64,000 bases of DNA, taken from positions 558,001 to 622,000 of the forward strand of contig NZ_JAHTMW010000001.1 in the NCBI RefSeq assembly GCF_026236535.1, read 5' to 3'. This document shows, one piece after another, positions 1-7,816 of the stretch (its first letter is position 1; the number at the start of each line of letters is the position of its first letter). The notes below the pieces were generated by a model. That model ran no database searches and had not been told where the DNA came from. It was given only the letters and a program-made list of their open reading frames with translations. A program made the translations under genes and the position numbers. This DNA comes from Streptomyces sp. SKN60. Lineage in GTDB: Bacteria; Actinomycetota; Actinomycetes; Streptomycetales; Streptomycetaceae.

Positions 1-588
1 GGAGCCCTGTTCCCCAGCGACCTGCGAAGGGAGCTGGACGTCGTCAACGGCGGCACCGCGGCCTCGCAGAAGGCCGTTCCCCTCACCGTCACCGTGGACC
101 GGCTGGGCCGGATCACCCATGCCCGGGCCGACCTGACCCGCCTCCTGCGCAAGGACGGCGCCTTCTCCGGCTTCACCGGCCTGACGATGGATCTCACCCT
201 CACCGGGCACGGCGCGCCCTCGCCCGCGGCCTCCCCCACAGGCACCGTCCGCACCGCCGCCAAGGACGTCCTGCCCCTGCGCGACGTGAAGGACGGAGGC
301 TGTGTCGACTTCGACACCGGTCAGCGGCTCGCGCACATCGTCGTCGGCGTGCCGTGCTCGGGGCCGTACGACGCCCGCGTCTTCACCCAGATCCCGCTGC
401 GCGCCGGTTCCTCCCAGGCGGACACCCAGGAGCGGTCCGACACCGCCTGCGCGTACGCCCACGATGTCGCCCGGCCCGCATGGCTGCCCAAGGTGGCCCA
501 GATCTGGGCCTGGTGGACGCCGGAGCCCGAGGGCGGGGCGAAGGGCCGCGTGACCTGCTATGTGACGACGGAACGCGGCGCCGCCTAG
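1..588 (+). CDS. Septum-formation-domain-like protein, 5' truncated by window edge
   Basis: The reading frame is open from base 1 to the TAG at 586-588, so the N-terminus lies outside the window; an internal GTG at 94 is not a convincing start. The visible 195 residues end in a Cys-containing block, GGCVDFDTG followed by VPCSGPYDARVF. This resembles the septum-formation (Septum_form) domain found in actinobacterial membrane or secreted proteins, with a Cys pair and a following acidic stretch. Function is unknown, and a cell-surface location is only inferred from the family. It converges on the GH114 gene and the two stop codons overlap by 4 nt, so no terminator separates them. Confidence 0.6.
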   Translation, partial: GALFPSDLRRELDVVNGGTAASQKAVPLTVTVDRLGRITHARADLTRLLRKDGAFSGFTGLTMDLTLTGHGAPSPAASPTGTVRTAAKDVLPLRDVKDGGCVDFDTGQRLAHIVVGVPCSGPYDARVFTQIPLRAGSSQADTQERSDTACAYAHDVARPAWLPKVAQIWAWWTPEPEGGAKGRVTCYVTTERGAA

Positions 589-1394
589 CAGGCCCGGCGC
601 CACGCCCCCAGGTCCTCCTTCTTCAGCATCGAGCTGAGGCCGAGCTCCTTCGACCGCGGGCAGAACTCCGTGAGCGGCAGCTCGTACTCGACGTGGAAGA
701 CCGCCTTGCCGGCCTGCACGAAAGGCACGAGCAGCTCGCACTCCTCGTACTCGGCGCACTGCTCGTTCACCGCGAAGTCGAAGTCGGGGAGCAGCTGCGG
801 AATCTGGTCCAGGTCGTTCTTCAGGCCCACGGACAGGCCCCGTTCATGGGCGAGGCGGGCGATCAGACGGTTGTACGTCAGCTGGTCGGCGGCGGTGAGG
901 GGGAAGCCGGTGCGGTTGGTGTAGCCGTCCATGTTGTCGGGCTCGACCGCGTCGAAGCCCTTGGCGCGGCACATGTCGAGCCGGGCCGCCATCAGGGGGG
1001 CGAGCAGGTCGGTGCGGCGGATGTCGAGCCAGCGCTCGCCGGGCCAGCCGTTGCTCCTGCCGAGCAGCTCCTTGGGGAACTGCGCGGCGTCCGGGCGGAA
1101 CTCCTCCCAGGCGCCGGTGGAGAGGTAGCAGATCACCTTGCGGCCCCAGCGGTGCAGGTCGGCGACGGCCGAGGCGGGGTGGTCGAAGCCGTCGATGTCG
1201 TACACGGGGACGTCGACCGTCGGGTCGAGGCGGCCGCTGAGCTGCCACTGCCAGGCGAGGCCGGGCGCCGGACGCCAGAGCTCCGCCTCCTTCGAATCGG
1301 GCCGGACCGGCCGGTCCGACCGGTCGGGGGCGGGTGTGGTGCAGGCCGCGGCGAGCAGCAGCAGCGGGACGAACAGCACCAGCAGACGTCTCAT
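585..1394 (-). CDS. GH114-type endo-alpha-1,4-galactosaminidase-like lipoprotein
   Basis: A 269-residue protein. The start at 1394 is chosen because it gives a lipoprotein signal (MRRLLVLFVPLLLLAAAC, predicted lipidated Cys at residue 18) and an ATGA overlap with the upstream gene. The body has GH114 hallmarks: WQWQLSG near the start, YDIDGFD, the RKVICYLSTGAWE strand, and the VEPDNMDGY motif carrying probable catalytic acids, then LKND. GH114 enzymes cleave alpha-1,4-linked galactosamine polymers such as Pel or fungal galactosaminogalactan; the domain is also the N-terminal part of PelA and the fungal enzyme Ega3. It is the last gene of the exopolysaccharide operon and would trim or release polymer outside the membrane. 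Confidence 0.75.
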   Translation of the reverse strand: MRRLLVLFVPLLLLAAACTTPAPDRSDRPVRPDSKEAELWRPAPGLAWQWQLSGRLDPTVDVPVYDIDGFDHPASAVADLHRWGRKVICYLSTGAWEEFRPDAAQFPKELLGRSNGWPGERWLDIRRTDLLAPLMAARLDMCRAKGFDAVEPDNMDGYTNRTGFPLTAADQLTYNRLIARLAHERGLSVGLKNDLDQIPQLLPDFDFAVNEQCAEYEECELLVPFVQAGKAVFHVEYELPLTEFCPRSKELGLSSMLKKEDLGAWRRAC

Positions 1395-2020
1395 CGGACC
1401 GGCTCCAGGGTGTGCGGGAGGGTGCCCCACGGGTGGGCGCCGGTGCCGGGCACCGCGCAGTGCACCGGGGTGGCGGGGCGGGCGTCGGGCGGGGCCGCGT
1501 AGACCAGGTGGCAGTAGTGGTCGGCGACCGGCAGGTCCAGGTTCCGGTAGGCGTCCCACGGCCCCTCGAAGGTGACGAGGAGGTCGGCGAGCGCCTCGTA
1601 CCCGGGGGCCGGGTGGGCACCGTGGTTGAGGACCAGGGTGCGCGCTCCGGCCGCCCGGGCGGACACGGCGAGGCGCCGGTAGTGCGGCAGCGCGTCCGGC
1701 GCGGTCGGCACCTGGTCGAGGAAGGCCCCGTCGGCTCCGTACCAGTCGCGGTGCCGCACCAGGTCGGCGACCACCTCGGGGTGCGGGCGGCGCCCGTAGT
1801 CGGTGTCCGCGTAGCCGAGCACCCGGACCTCGGCGGCCCGCAGCCGCCCGGCGATGTCGGCGAAGGCGGGGTCGGGCGCGCGGCCCGCGCCGCTGGCCGG
1901 GTTGAGGACGACGCCGTAGAGGGAGGGCGCGGCCGCGAGAAGGGCGGCCCAGTCCTCGGGGCGGTCGGCGGGGTGCTCGTAGAACGGCACCAGGAGGAAG
2001 GGATCGAGGGAGGGATTCAC
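1391..2020 (-). CDS. Spherulin-4 family (GH135-like) protein
   Basis: A 209-residue spherulin-4 family protein. GTG at 2020 is the first start outside the upstream gene, 10 nt after its stop. Family landmarks are visible in order: VPFYEHP at the N-terminus, GVVLNPASGAG, LGYADTDYGRRP, the acidic GADGAFLDQ, TLVLNHGAHPAPGY and TFEGPW. The characterised fungal member Sph3 (GH135) hydrolyses galactosaminogalactan and is needed for its synthesis. It sits between the PelG-like gene and the GH114 gene, overlapping the latter by ATGA, which supports a role in the same polymer. No signal peptide is visible, unlike the GH114 and deacetylase products, so its compartment is uncertain. Confidence 0.75.
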   Translation of the reverse strand: MNPSLDPFLLVPFYEHPADRPEDWAALLAAAPSLYGVVLNPASGAGRAPDPAFADIAGRLRAAEVRVLGYADTDYGRRPHPEVVADLVRHRDWYGADGAFLDQVPTAPDALPHYRRLAVSARAAGARTLVLNHGAHPAPGYEALADLLVTFEGPWDAYRNLDLPVADHYCHLVYAAPPDARPATPVHCAVPGTGAHPWGTLPHTLEPVR

Positions 2021-2030
2021 AGTCCGGCCC

Positions 2031-3797
2031 CTAGACGCGGTGGGCGGTCGGTCGTACCAGCAGAACACGGGTGAGCACACACAGCGCGGCGGCCGCGGCA
2101 CCCGCCGCGAGCGGGCCGGCGGCCGGCGCGAAGGCCTGCGCGAGGCCCTGCGCCGCGGCCGCGAGCAGGCACACCACGGCCGCGCACGCCACCGCGCCGA
2201 AGGCCTGGAGCAGCAGCCCCAGCCACAGCACCGCGCCGACCAGGAGCAGCGAGGCGATCCGGGGCGCCGAGACGGCGGCGGCACCGGGCCACAGCAGCGC
2301 GGCGGCGGTAGTGAGGACCAGCAGCACGGCGAGATAGCCGCCGAGGCAGCCGGCGAGCGCGCCGGTGACGGCGCGCCGGAACTCGTCGGCCGTCGTCAGC
2401 AGCCGCAGCCGGGTGAGGCCGGCGGCGCGGAAGCGGTGCAGCAGCCACTCGGCCGGGCCCATGGAGAGGGTGAGCGCGATGACCGCGTCGGCCCCCGCGT
2501 ACAGCACGAGCAGTCCGCTGCCGAGGCCGAACAGGCCGTACGGCAGTGAGCGCGCGAGCGGCGGCCCGCCCCGGCCCCGGGCGAGCCCGCCGGGGCGGTG
2601 CGGGCGCAGCACCAGCGCGGCGAAGCCGGTGGTGGCGGCGAGCGAGAGCAGCAGCAGGGCCACCCGGAGCGGCTCCGGCAGGTCGTAGCGGAAGGCGGGC
2701 ACCGCGCCGGCGAGGGGTGCGAGGGCGACGAGCAGGGCGCGTTCGCGGCCGAGGACGAGGAGCACCGTCGCGGCGGCCAGGTAGAGCGCCTGCCCGGCGC
2801 CGAAGACCGCGGCGGGCCGCTCCCCCGGTCCTGCGGCGGCCACCGCGACGGCCGCCCCGGCGAGCGCGCCGGCCGGAGCACCGGTGACCAGGGCCCGGAC
2901 GGCGGCGGCCCGGTCGCCGAGCCCGAGCCAGGTGTACGCGCGGTGCGCCAGCGCCTGGTTCCACACCCACCCGGTGACGGCCCCCGCGAACAACGGCACG
3001 GTCCCCGGCGGCAGCCCGTACCGCCCCGGCCCCGCGAGCAACGGCGCCCCGAGCACGTACGCGAGCCCGGGCAGCGCGAACACCACCCCGCGCAGCAGAC
3101 ACCCGGCGAGCCCGGTGTGCCAGGGCCCGGCGGCGGCCGGCTCCGGCGCGGGGTGACGGCGCTCGGTGCGGGCGTAGAGGTCCTCGGCGAGCGCGAACGA
3201 GTCGGCGCGCCCGTACACCAGCCGGATGTGGTCGTCCGTCATGCCGTCCGACTCCAGGATCGCGGCGATCTCGTCCGGGTGGACGGCGGAGGCGGCGAGC
3301 GCGTCGAGCCGGTCGGCGAGTTCGTCGAGCGGATCGGGCGCGAGGTGCCCTGCGGGCGGCGGGACGGGGGTGGGTCCCTGCGGGACGCCGCCTCCCGGCG
3401 CAGTGGGCGCGAGGTGCCCTGCGGGCGGCGGGACGGGGGTGGGGCCCTGCGGGACGCCGCCTCCCGGCGCAGTGGGCGCGAGCCCCTGCCGGGCCGGGGC
3501 CGAGGCGGCGGATTCCGCAATTACGGCGGACGCGGCTGCGGTTGCCGCGGCCTCGGCAGGCCCGCGCTTCGCGAGCCCTGGCGGGGCGGGCGCCGCACGC
3601 CCTTGCGCGGCGGCGTCGGCAGACCTGCCGGGGCGCGCGCTCGCGCCGTGCCCGCCCCGGGCCGGCAGGCCCGGGGGGACGGGCGGGGGCACCGGGGCCG
3701 GGGCCGTCCCCGGCACCGGCACCGTCGCGCGCTGGCGCGGTATCTGGGGCAGGGAGTCTCTCGCCGCGCCCGGTTTCAGCCAGAGCGAGCCGCTCAT
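2031..3797 (-). CDS. PelG-like polytopic membrane protein with Pro/Ala-rich N-terminal extension
   Basis: A 588-residue protein whose ATG overlaps the stop of pelF (ATGA). Residues 1-155 are low-complexity Pro/Ala/Gly and include a duplicated 23-residue segment. A short charged domain follows (around 155-215, DPLDELADRLDALAASA and IRLVYGRADSFALAEDLYAR). After it come about ten to twelve hydrophobic segments. The block RSLPYGLFGLGSGLLVLYAG and the later DEFRRAVTGALAGCLGGYLA resemble the corresponding PelG stretches, PelG being the presumed transporter partner of PelF. That similarity is weak by eye; position next to pelF is the stronger argument. Probably conducts or couples polymer export across the membrane. 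Confidence 0.55.
   Translation of the reverse strand: MSGSLWLKPGAARDSLPQIPRQRATVPVPGTAPAPVPPPVPPGLPARGGHGASARPGRSADAAAQGRAAPAPPGLAKRGPAEAAATAAASAVIAESAASAPARQGLAPTAPGGGVPQGPTPVPPPAGHLAPTAPGGGVPQGPTPVPPPAGHLAPDPLDELADRLDALAASAVHPDEIAAILESDGMTDDHIRLVYGRADSFALAEDLYARTERRHPAPEPAAAGPWHTGLAGCLLRGVVFALPGLAYVLGAPLLAGPGRYGLPPGTVPLFAGAVTGWVWNQALAHRAYTWLGLGDRAAAVRALVTGAPAGALAGAAVAVAAAGPGERPAAVFGAGQALYLAAATVLLVLGRERALLVALAPLAGAVPAFRYDLPEPLRVALLLLSLAATTGFAALVLRPHRPGGLARGRGGPPLARSLPYGLFGLGSGLLVLYAGADAVIALTLSMGPAEWLLHRFRAAGLTRLRLLTTADEFRRAVTGALAGCLGGYLAVLLVLTTAAALLWPGAAAVSAPRIASLLLVGAVLWLGLLLQAFGAVACAAVVCLLAAAAQGLAQAFAPAAGPLAAGAAAAALCVLTRVLLVRPTAHRV
3336..3473. repeat. Two tandem 69-bp copies inside the PelG-like gene
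   Basis: Bases 3336-3404 are repeated at 3405-3473 with one visible mismatch (gggtccc versus ggggccc), and a third copy starts but decays after about 9 nt. The period of 69 bp keeps the frame and duplicates a 23-residue Pro/Gly-rich segment (ending PVPPPAGHL) in the cytoplasmic N-terminal tail. Confidence 0.95.
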
Positions 3798-5311
3798 GCG
3801 AGGGCACCTCCGCGGAGGAGTTCGGCGCGCCAGGGGTCGGTGAGGCGGACGGTCCAGTCCAGAGGGTCCTTCGGGGCGGTGGCGGGGCGGCCGGCGAGTT
3901 CGAGGTAGATGCGGCGGAAGCCGTCGACGGAGCGGTGGAGGGTGAAGCGGTCGACGACGCGCTGGCGGGCCCGGCGGGCGAGGTCCGCGCGACGCTCGTG
4001 GTCCCTCAGGAGCTCGGAGACCGCGGCCGCCATCACCGCGGGCTCGCGGGGCGGGACGACGAGGCCGGTGTCGCCGACGGCCTCGCGGACGCCGCCGACG
4101 TCGGTGGAGACGGTGGCCCGGCCGCAGGACATCGCCTCGATGAGGGAGAAGGGGAAGCCCTCGCTGATGGAGGAGAGCATCACGACGTTGCCCGCCGCGT
4201 AGGCGCCGGCCACGTCCGACGTGCGGCCCTCGAAGACGACGCCGTCGGTGACGCCGAGTTCGGCGGCGAGCTTCTCCAGGCGGGTGCGGTAGTCCTCGTT
4301 GCCGGCCGGGACCGGGCCGAACAACCGCAGCCGCAGCTCGGGGAGTTCGGCGCGGCAGATCGCGTAGGCCCGGAGCAGGGTCTCCAGGTCCTTGATGGGG
4401 TCGACCCGGCCGACCCAGCTGAGGGTGGGGGTCTCGGGCTCGGGTCCGGCCCAGGGGAAGGCGGCGGGGTCGACGCCGTTGTAGACGGTGCGGATGCGGT
4501 CGGCGGGAGCGCCGCCGCGCTCCTCCCAGCGCCGGTTGTACTGGTTGCAGGGGGTGATGAGGTCGGCCTTGCGGTAGCCGAGGGTGTTGAGCTCCCGGTA
4601 GAAGCCGAGGAGCAGGGCCTTGACGGGGAAGCGCTGGGCCTCGGTGCGGTAGCCGAGGTAACGCTCGCGCAGATAGATGCCGTGTTCGGTGAGCAGGAAG
4701 GGCACCCCTTCGAAGTGCTGCGCGGCGAGCGCCGGCAGCGTGGCGAGCCCGCTCGACACGGCGTGCGCGACCCGGTCGCCGGATATCCGGGCGGCGAGCG
4801 GGCGCAGGGCGTGTTCGAGCAGGTCGACGGCGGTGAGGGCGTCGTGGACGGTGGGCCGGGCCGCGGCCGTCGGCAGGTGCGGCATGGACCAGATCCACAT
4901 CAGGGAGCGGAGCACCCGCTCGGTGCGCAGGGCGGCGGTGAGGCCGCCGGCCCGGGCGAGGGCGGCGAGTTCGTACAGCGCCTCGCCGAAGTCGTGGCCG
5001 GCGGCGGGGTCGAGGATCGCGAGCAGGAAGCGCTCGCAGGTGTCGAGGAAGCGGCCCCGGGCCCGGCCGCGCGGGGCGGCCCGGGCCCGCTCCGGGGCGG
5101 GACCCCAGAGCGGGAAGGCGGTGTGGGCGGTGAGGTTCGGCGGCAGTTCCCAGGTGACGGGCTCCCGGCCGCTGCCGGTGAGCGCGAGGACGTGGAAGTC
5201 GACCTCGGGCATGCCCCGGATCAGCTGGTCGCACCAGGTGCTGACGCCGCCGTGGACATGTGGGTAGGTGCCTTCGGTGAGCATGGTGACATGGCGGCCA
5301 CTGCTCGGCAT
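3794..5311 (-). CDS. pelF: PelF-type GT4 glycosyltransferase
   Basis: A 505-residue GT4 glycosyltransferase. The N-terminal motif TMLTEGTYPHVHGGVSTW (residues 9-26) is the PelF/DUF3492 signature, and LTEHGIYLRER, LITPCNQYNRRWEE and VYNGVDP follow. The C-terminal Rossmann half has LSWVGRVDPIKDLETLLRAY and the donor-binding ISEGFPFSLIEAM. PelF polymerises N-acetylhexosamine from UDP sugars in the cytoplasm with PelG and other membrane partners. ATG at 5311 is 58 nt after the deacetylase stop, and its end overlaps the PelG-like gene by 4 nt. Family assignment is strong; the sugar actually used cannot be read from sequence. Confidence 0.88.
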   Translation of the reverse strand: MPSSGRHVTMLTEGTYPHVHGGVSTWCDQLIRGMPEVDFHVLALTGSGREPVTWELPPNLTAHTAFPLWGPAPERARAAPRGRARGRFLDTCERFLLAILDPAAGHDFGEALYELAALARAGGLTAALRTERVLRSLMWIWSMPHLPTAAARPTVHDALTAVDLLEHALRPLAARISGDRVAHAVSSGLATLPALAAQHFEGVPFLLTEHGIYLRERYLGYRTEAQRFPVKALLLGFYRELNTLGYRKADLITPCNQYNRRWEERGGAPADRIRTVYNGVDPAAFPWAGPEPETPTLSWVGRVDPIKDLETLLRAYAICRAELPELRLRLFGPVPAGNEDYRTRLEKLAAELGVTDGVVFEGRTSDVAGAYAAGNVVMLSSISEGFPFSLIEAMSCGRATVSTDVGGVREAVGDTGLVVPPREPAVMAAAVSELLRDHERRADLARRARQRVVDRFTLHRSVDGFRRIYLELAGRPATAPKDPLDWTVRLTDPWRAELLRGGALA

Positions 5312-5369
5312 GTGCGGTTCCCCCGGAGCGCGCGGTTCTCGGACGGCTGGTCAGGTGGTCGATCAGTGG

Positions 5370-7514
5370 TCAGCTGGCCGGGAGCTTGAGCGTGATCGCG
5401 CTCTGCAGCAGTTCGGGCGTGCTCCAGGCCGACCGGGTGCCGGCGTAGGCGGTGCCGAACACGGCCGTGCCGAGGAGGAGTTGCTTGCGGGTGCCCTCGG
5501 GGGCGGTGAGCGGGACGGCCACGCCGGAGGGGGCCTTGACGGTGACGGTGGCGCCGATCCGGTAGGCGGTGACCTGGCCCGCGTCGAGCGCCCGGTCCCA
5601 GGCGGCCCGGCGGTCGAGTTCGGTGCCGGTGTCCTTCTGGCTCGGGTTCACCAGCGGGGTGTTGGCGGCGTAGAGCGCCCGGTAGTCCGCGAGGACCCGG
5701 TCGAGGACGGGGTAGAGGAGGCGGTCCTCGGCAAGGTTGGACTGGTGGACGTAGTGCGGCCGCGGGTCGTTGCCCATGACGTGGGTGAGGGCGGTCCGGG
5801 CCTCCTGCGGCACGATGTGGCTCGCGTAGCCGGTGGCGGTGTCGAGCGGGGCGGGCAGGCAGGTGGAGGAGGGGTTGTCCTCGCACAGGCCGCTGCCGCC
5901 GTCGGCGCGGGAGGTGTAGATCCAGTTGTACTCGTCGGCCATCTCGGCGGCGGTGCCCACGTTGTAGTACACGTTCATGGGGTGCCGGGGCACGGTCTTC
6001 GCGGCGCCGTAACCGGTGCCGACCATGCGCTGGGCGGGTTCGCGGGAGTTGTCGCTCGCCGTCCACTTCACGCCGTTGTCGGCGAGGGCGCCGGCCAGGT
6101 TGGGGTTGTCGGCGGGCTGCTGGGGCAGGGTCTTCAGACCGGAGTGCTCGCCGGTGACGAGTTCGGTGCGGTCGACGGCGATGCCCTTGCCGGTGGCCCA
6201 GTCGAGGTTGTCCCGGATCTGCGCGGAGATCTCGGACCGGGTGACCCACTTCGTCGCCCCGGTGGTGTCCTTGGCGCAGCTCCACGGGACGGTCGTGGCG
6301 TCCTGGACGCAGCCGAGGAAGGGGTGGGTGTAGGTGTGGTTGATCCAGCGGTACTGGGCGCGGTCGGCGATCAGCCGGGTGGCGAGCGGATCGGTGCCGC
6401 CGTGTTCGGTCCTCCACTGCTCGCCCTGGCCGCCGTTGTAGACCAGGTCGAGCCGGAAGCCGGCGGACTGCTGCCAGGCGGCGGCGTAGGTCGCGTCGGC
6501 GGCGGTCATCCGGACCGGGTTGTCGCCGGCCTCGCCGTCGCCGCCGGGGCAGTCGAGGTCGCCGGGGGTGCAGTTGCGGGCGGGGTCCCAGCGGGCGTCG
6601 GGGGCGAGGACGTCGTCGACGTGCACGGAGAGGTAGTTGCGGGACTGCCCGAGGTGGACGCCCTGGGTGAGCCATTCGACGATGCCGCGGGCGAGCGCCC
6701 GGAACTGCCGCTGGTGGCGGTTGTAGGCGAAGGTGACGACGAGTTCGCGGCGCCCGTCGTGGGCGTACTCGCCGATCAGGCTGATCCGGCCGCCGTCGGC
6801 GGCGGGCATGTCGAGGTAGCTGGTGAAGCCGGCCCGGGGGCGGCCCGCGTAGCCGTAGCTCTCGGAGACGCCGGGGTCGTTGTCCTCGAAGACGACCGGC
6901 CCGCGCAGGTCGCGGAAGGGCCCGGCCTGGCCGGCCGCGGTGACATGGCCGGTGGCGCCGTCGAGGACGCCGGACCAGCCGCCGTCGGAGGTGTAGTCGA
7001 GGCCGACGCCGGGATGGGCCCAGGTGTAGGCGTCGACCTGCGGGATGCCGAAGCCCCGCTCGTACGCGACGAGGGCGGCCTGCTCGGCGGAGTCGGGGCC
7101 GAAGACGGACTCGTACGGCAGGACCACGCCCTGGTACTTGGCGCGCGGCCGCCCGTCGACCGAGTCGCTGAGGAAGCCGGCGGTGAGCACCGGGCGGTTC
7201 GGGTCGGCGAGGTCGAGGGTGCGGTACGGGACGCCGGAGCCCTCGAGTTCGGCGGTGATCGCGTCCACCGCGCTGCCGCCGTCGTCGACGACGAGGACGG
7301 TCAGGTCGATCCGCGGGACCGGCGTGGCCGCGGCGGCCGACTGCGCGGACGGCACGACGGTGGCGAGCAGCCCGGCCGCGGCGAGGGCGGCGAGCCGGGC
7401 GGTACGGGGAGCCCGCGCCGTACGGGGAGCCCGCGCCGTACCGGCGGCGCGGGCGGCGCGGTGGGAGCGGGCGGCGGCGCCGGTTCTGGGCGTGCGGGAG
7501 CGGCCGGAATCCAT
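5370..7514 (-). CDS. Secreted Agd3/PelA-type polysaccharide deacetylase (CE18-like)
   Basis: A 714-residue secreted protein. ATG at 7514 follows a strong AGGGGGG ribosome site, and the first ~60 residues form a long basic leader plus hydrophobic core (LAALAAAGLLATVVPSAQSA). An N-terminal Rossmann-like region precedes the deacetylase core. In it NYLSVHVDDVLAPD (around residue 297) supplies an Asp, and WINHTYTHPFLG (around 391) supplies an HxxxH pair, the expected metal triad of Agd3/PelA deacetylases. Cys-containing loops suggest disulfides outside the cell. The family removes acetyl groups from GalNAc or GlcNAc polymers, making them cationic and adhesive. It is the first gene of the operon. 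Confidence 0.8.
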   Translation of the reverse strand: MDSGRSRTPRTGAAARSHRAARAAGTARAPRTARAPRTARLAALAAAGLLATVVPSAQSAAAATPVPRIDLTVLVVDDGGSAVDAITAELEGSGVPYRTLDLADPNRPVLTAGFLSDSVDGRPRAKYQGVVLPYESVFGPDSAEQAALVAYERGFGIPQVDAYTWAHPGVGLDYTSDGGWSGVLDGATGHVTAAGQAGPFRDLRGPVVFEDNDPGVSESYGYAGRPRAGFTSYLDMPAADGGRISLIGEYAHDGRRELVVTFAYNRHQRQFRALARGIVEWLTQGVHLGQSRNYLSVHVDDVLAPDARWDPARNCTPGDLDCPGGDGEAGDNPVRMTAADATYAAAWQQSAGFRLDLVYNGGQGEQWRTEHGGTDPLATRLIADRAQYRWINHTYTHPFLGCVQDATTVPWSCAKDTTGATKWVTRSEISAQIRDNLDWATGKGIAVDRTELVTGEHSGLKTLPQQPADNPNLAGALADNGVKWTASDNSREPAQRMVGTGYGAAKTVPRHPMNVYYNVGTAAEMADEYNWIYTSRADGGSGLCEDNPSSTCLPAPLDTATGYASHIVPQEARTALTHVMGNDPRPHYVHQSNLAEDRLLYPVLDRVLADYRALYAANTPLVNPSQKDTGTELDRRAAWDRALDAGQVTAYRIGATVTVKAPSGVAVPLTAPEGTRKQLLLGTAVFGTAYAGTRSAWSTPELLQSAITLKLPAS

Positions 7515-7816
7515 CGGTGGGTGTCCCCCCTCGGCAGGCCCGCGCGGGCGGCGGACCTGTGGAGATGCGTCAGATGGGCGAAGGGCGGTGTGTCGCCCTT
7601 GCCTGATTGAGGCGAGTGTGAAACGTGGCCGGCCGGACCGGGCGTCAAACCCGGCAGAGACACCACGGATGAGTGAATCACCACCGCCGTGAACGAAAAC
7701 GGCGAGCGAGCGTAGGCTCATTACCGGCGCTCATCGGGCCGAAATACGATGCGGCGGGCACGGTCGGCCCATCCCTCGACCGCCACAGAACTCAATGGAA
7801 GCGAGAATTCACCACC
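7515..7816. promoter_or_regulatory. Divergent intergenic region between EPS operon and pepA
   Basis: These 302 bases hold no credible gene. They must carry the promoter for the minus-strand polysaccharide operon and the pepA promoter. A possible pepA -10 is TAGGCT at 7713-7718 with TGAACG at 7690-7695 as a weak -35 (17-nt spacing). A short inverted repeat (ccggg...cccgg) lies near 7635-7652. No operator was recognised with confidence. Confidence 0.35.

Noticed and set aside
2031..3797. MurJ/Wzx flippase naming for the PelG-like gene
   Set aside because: No flippase motifs could be read; position next to pelF supports PelG-like but not a lipid-linked flippase.
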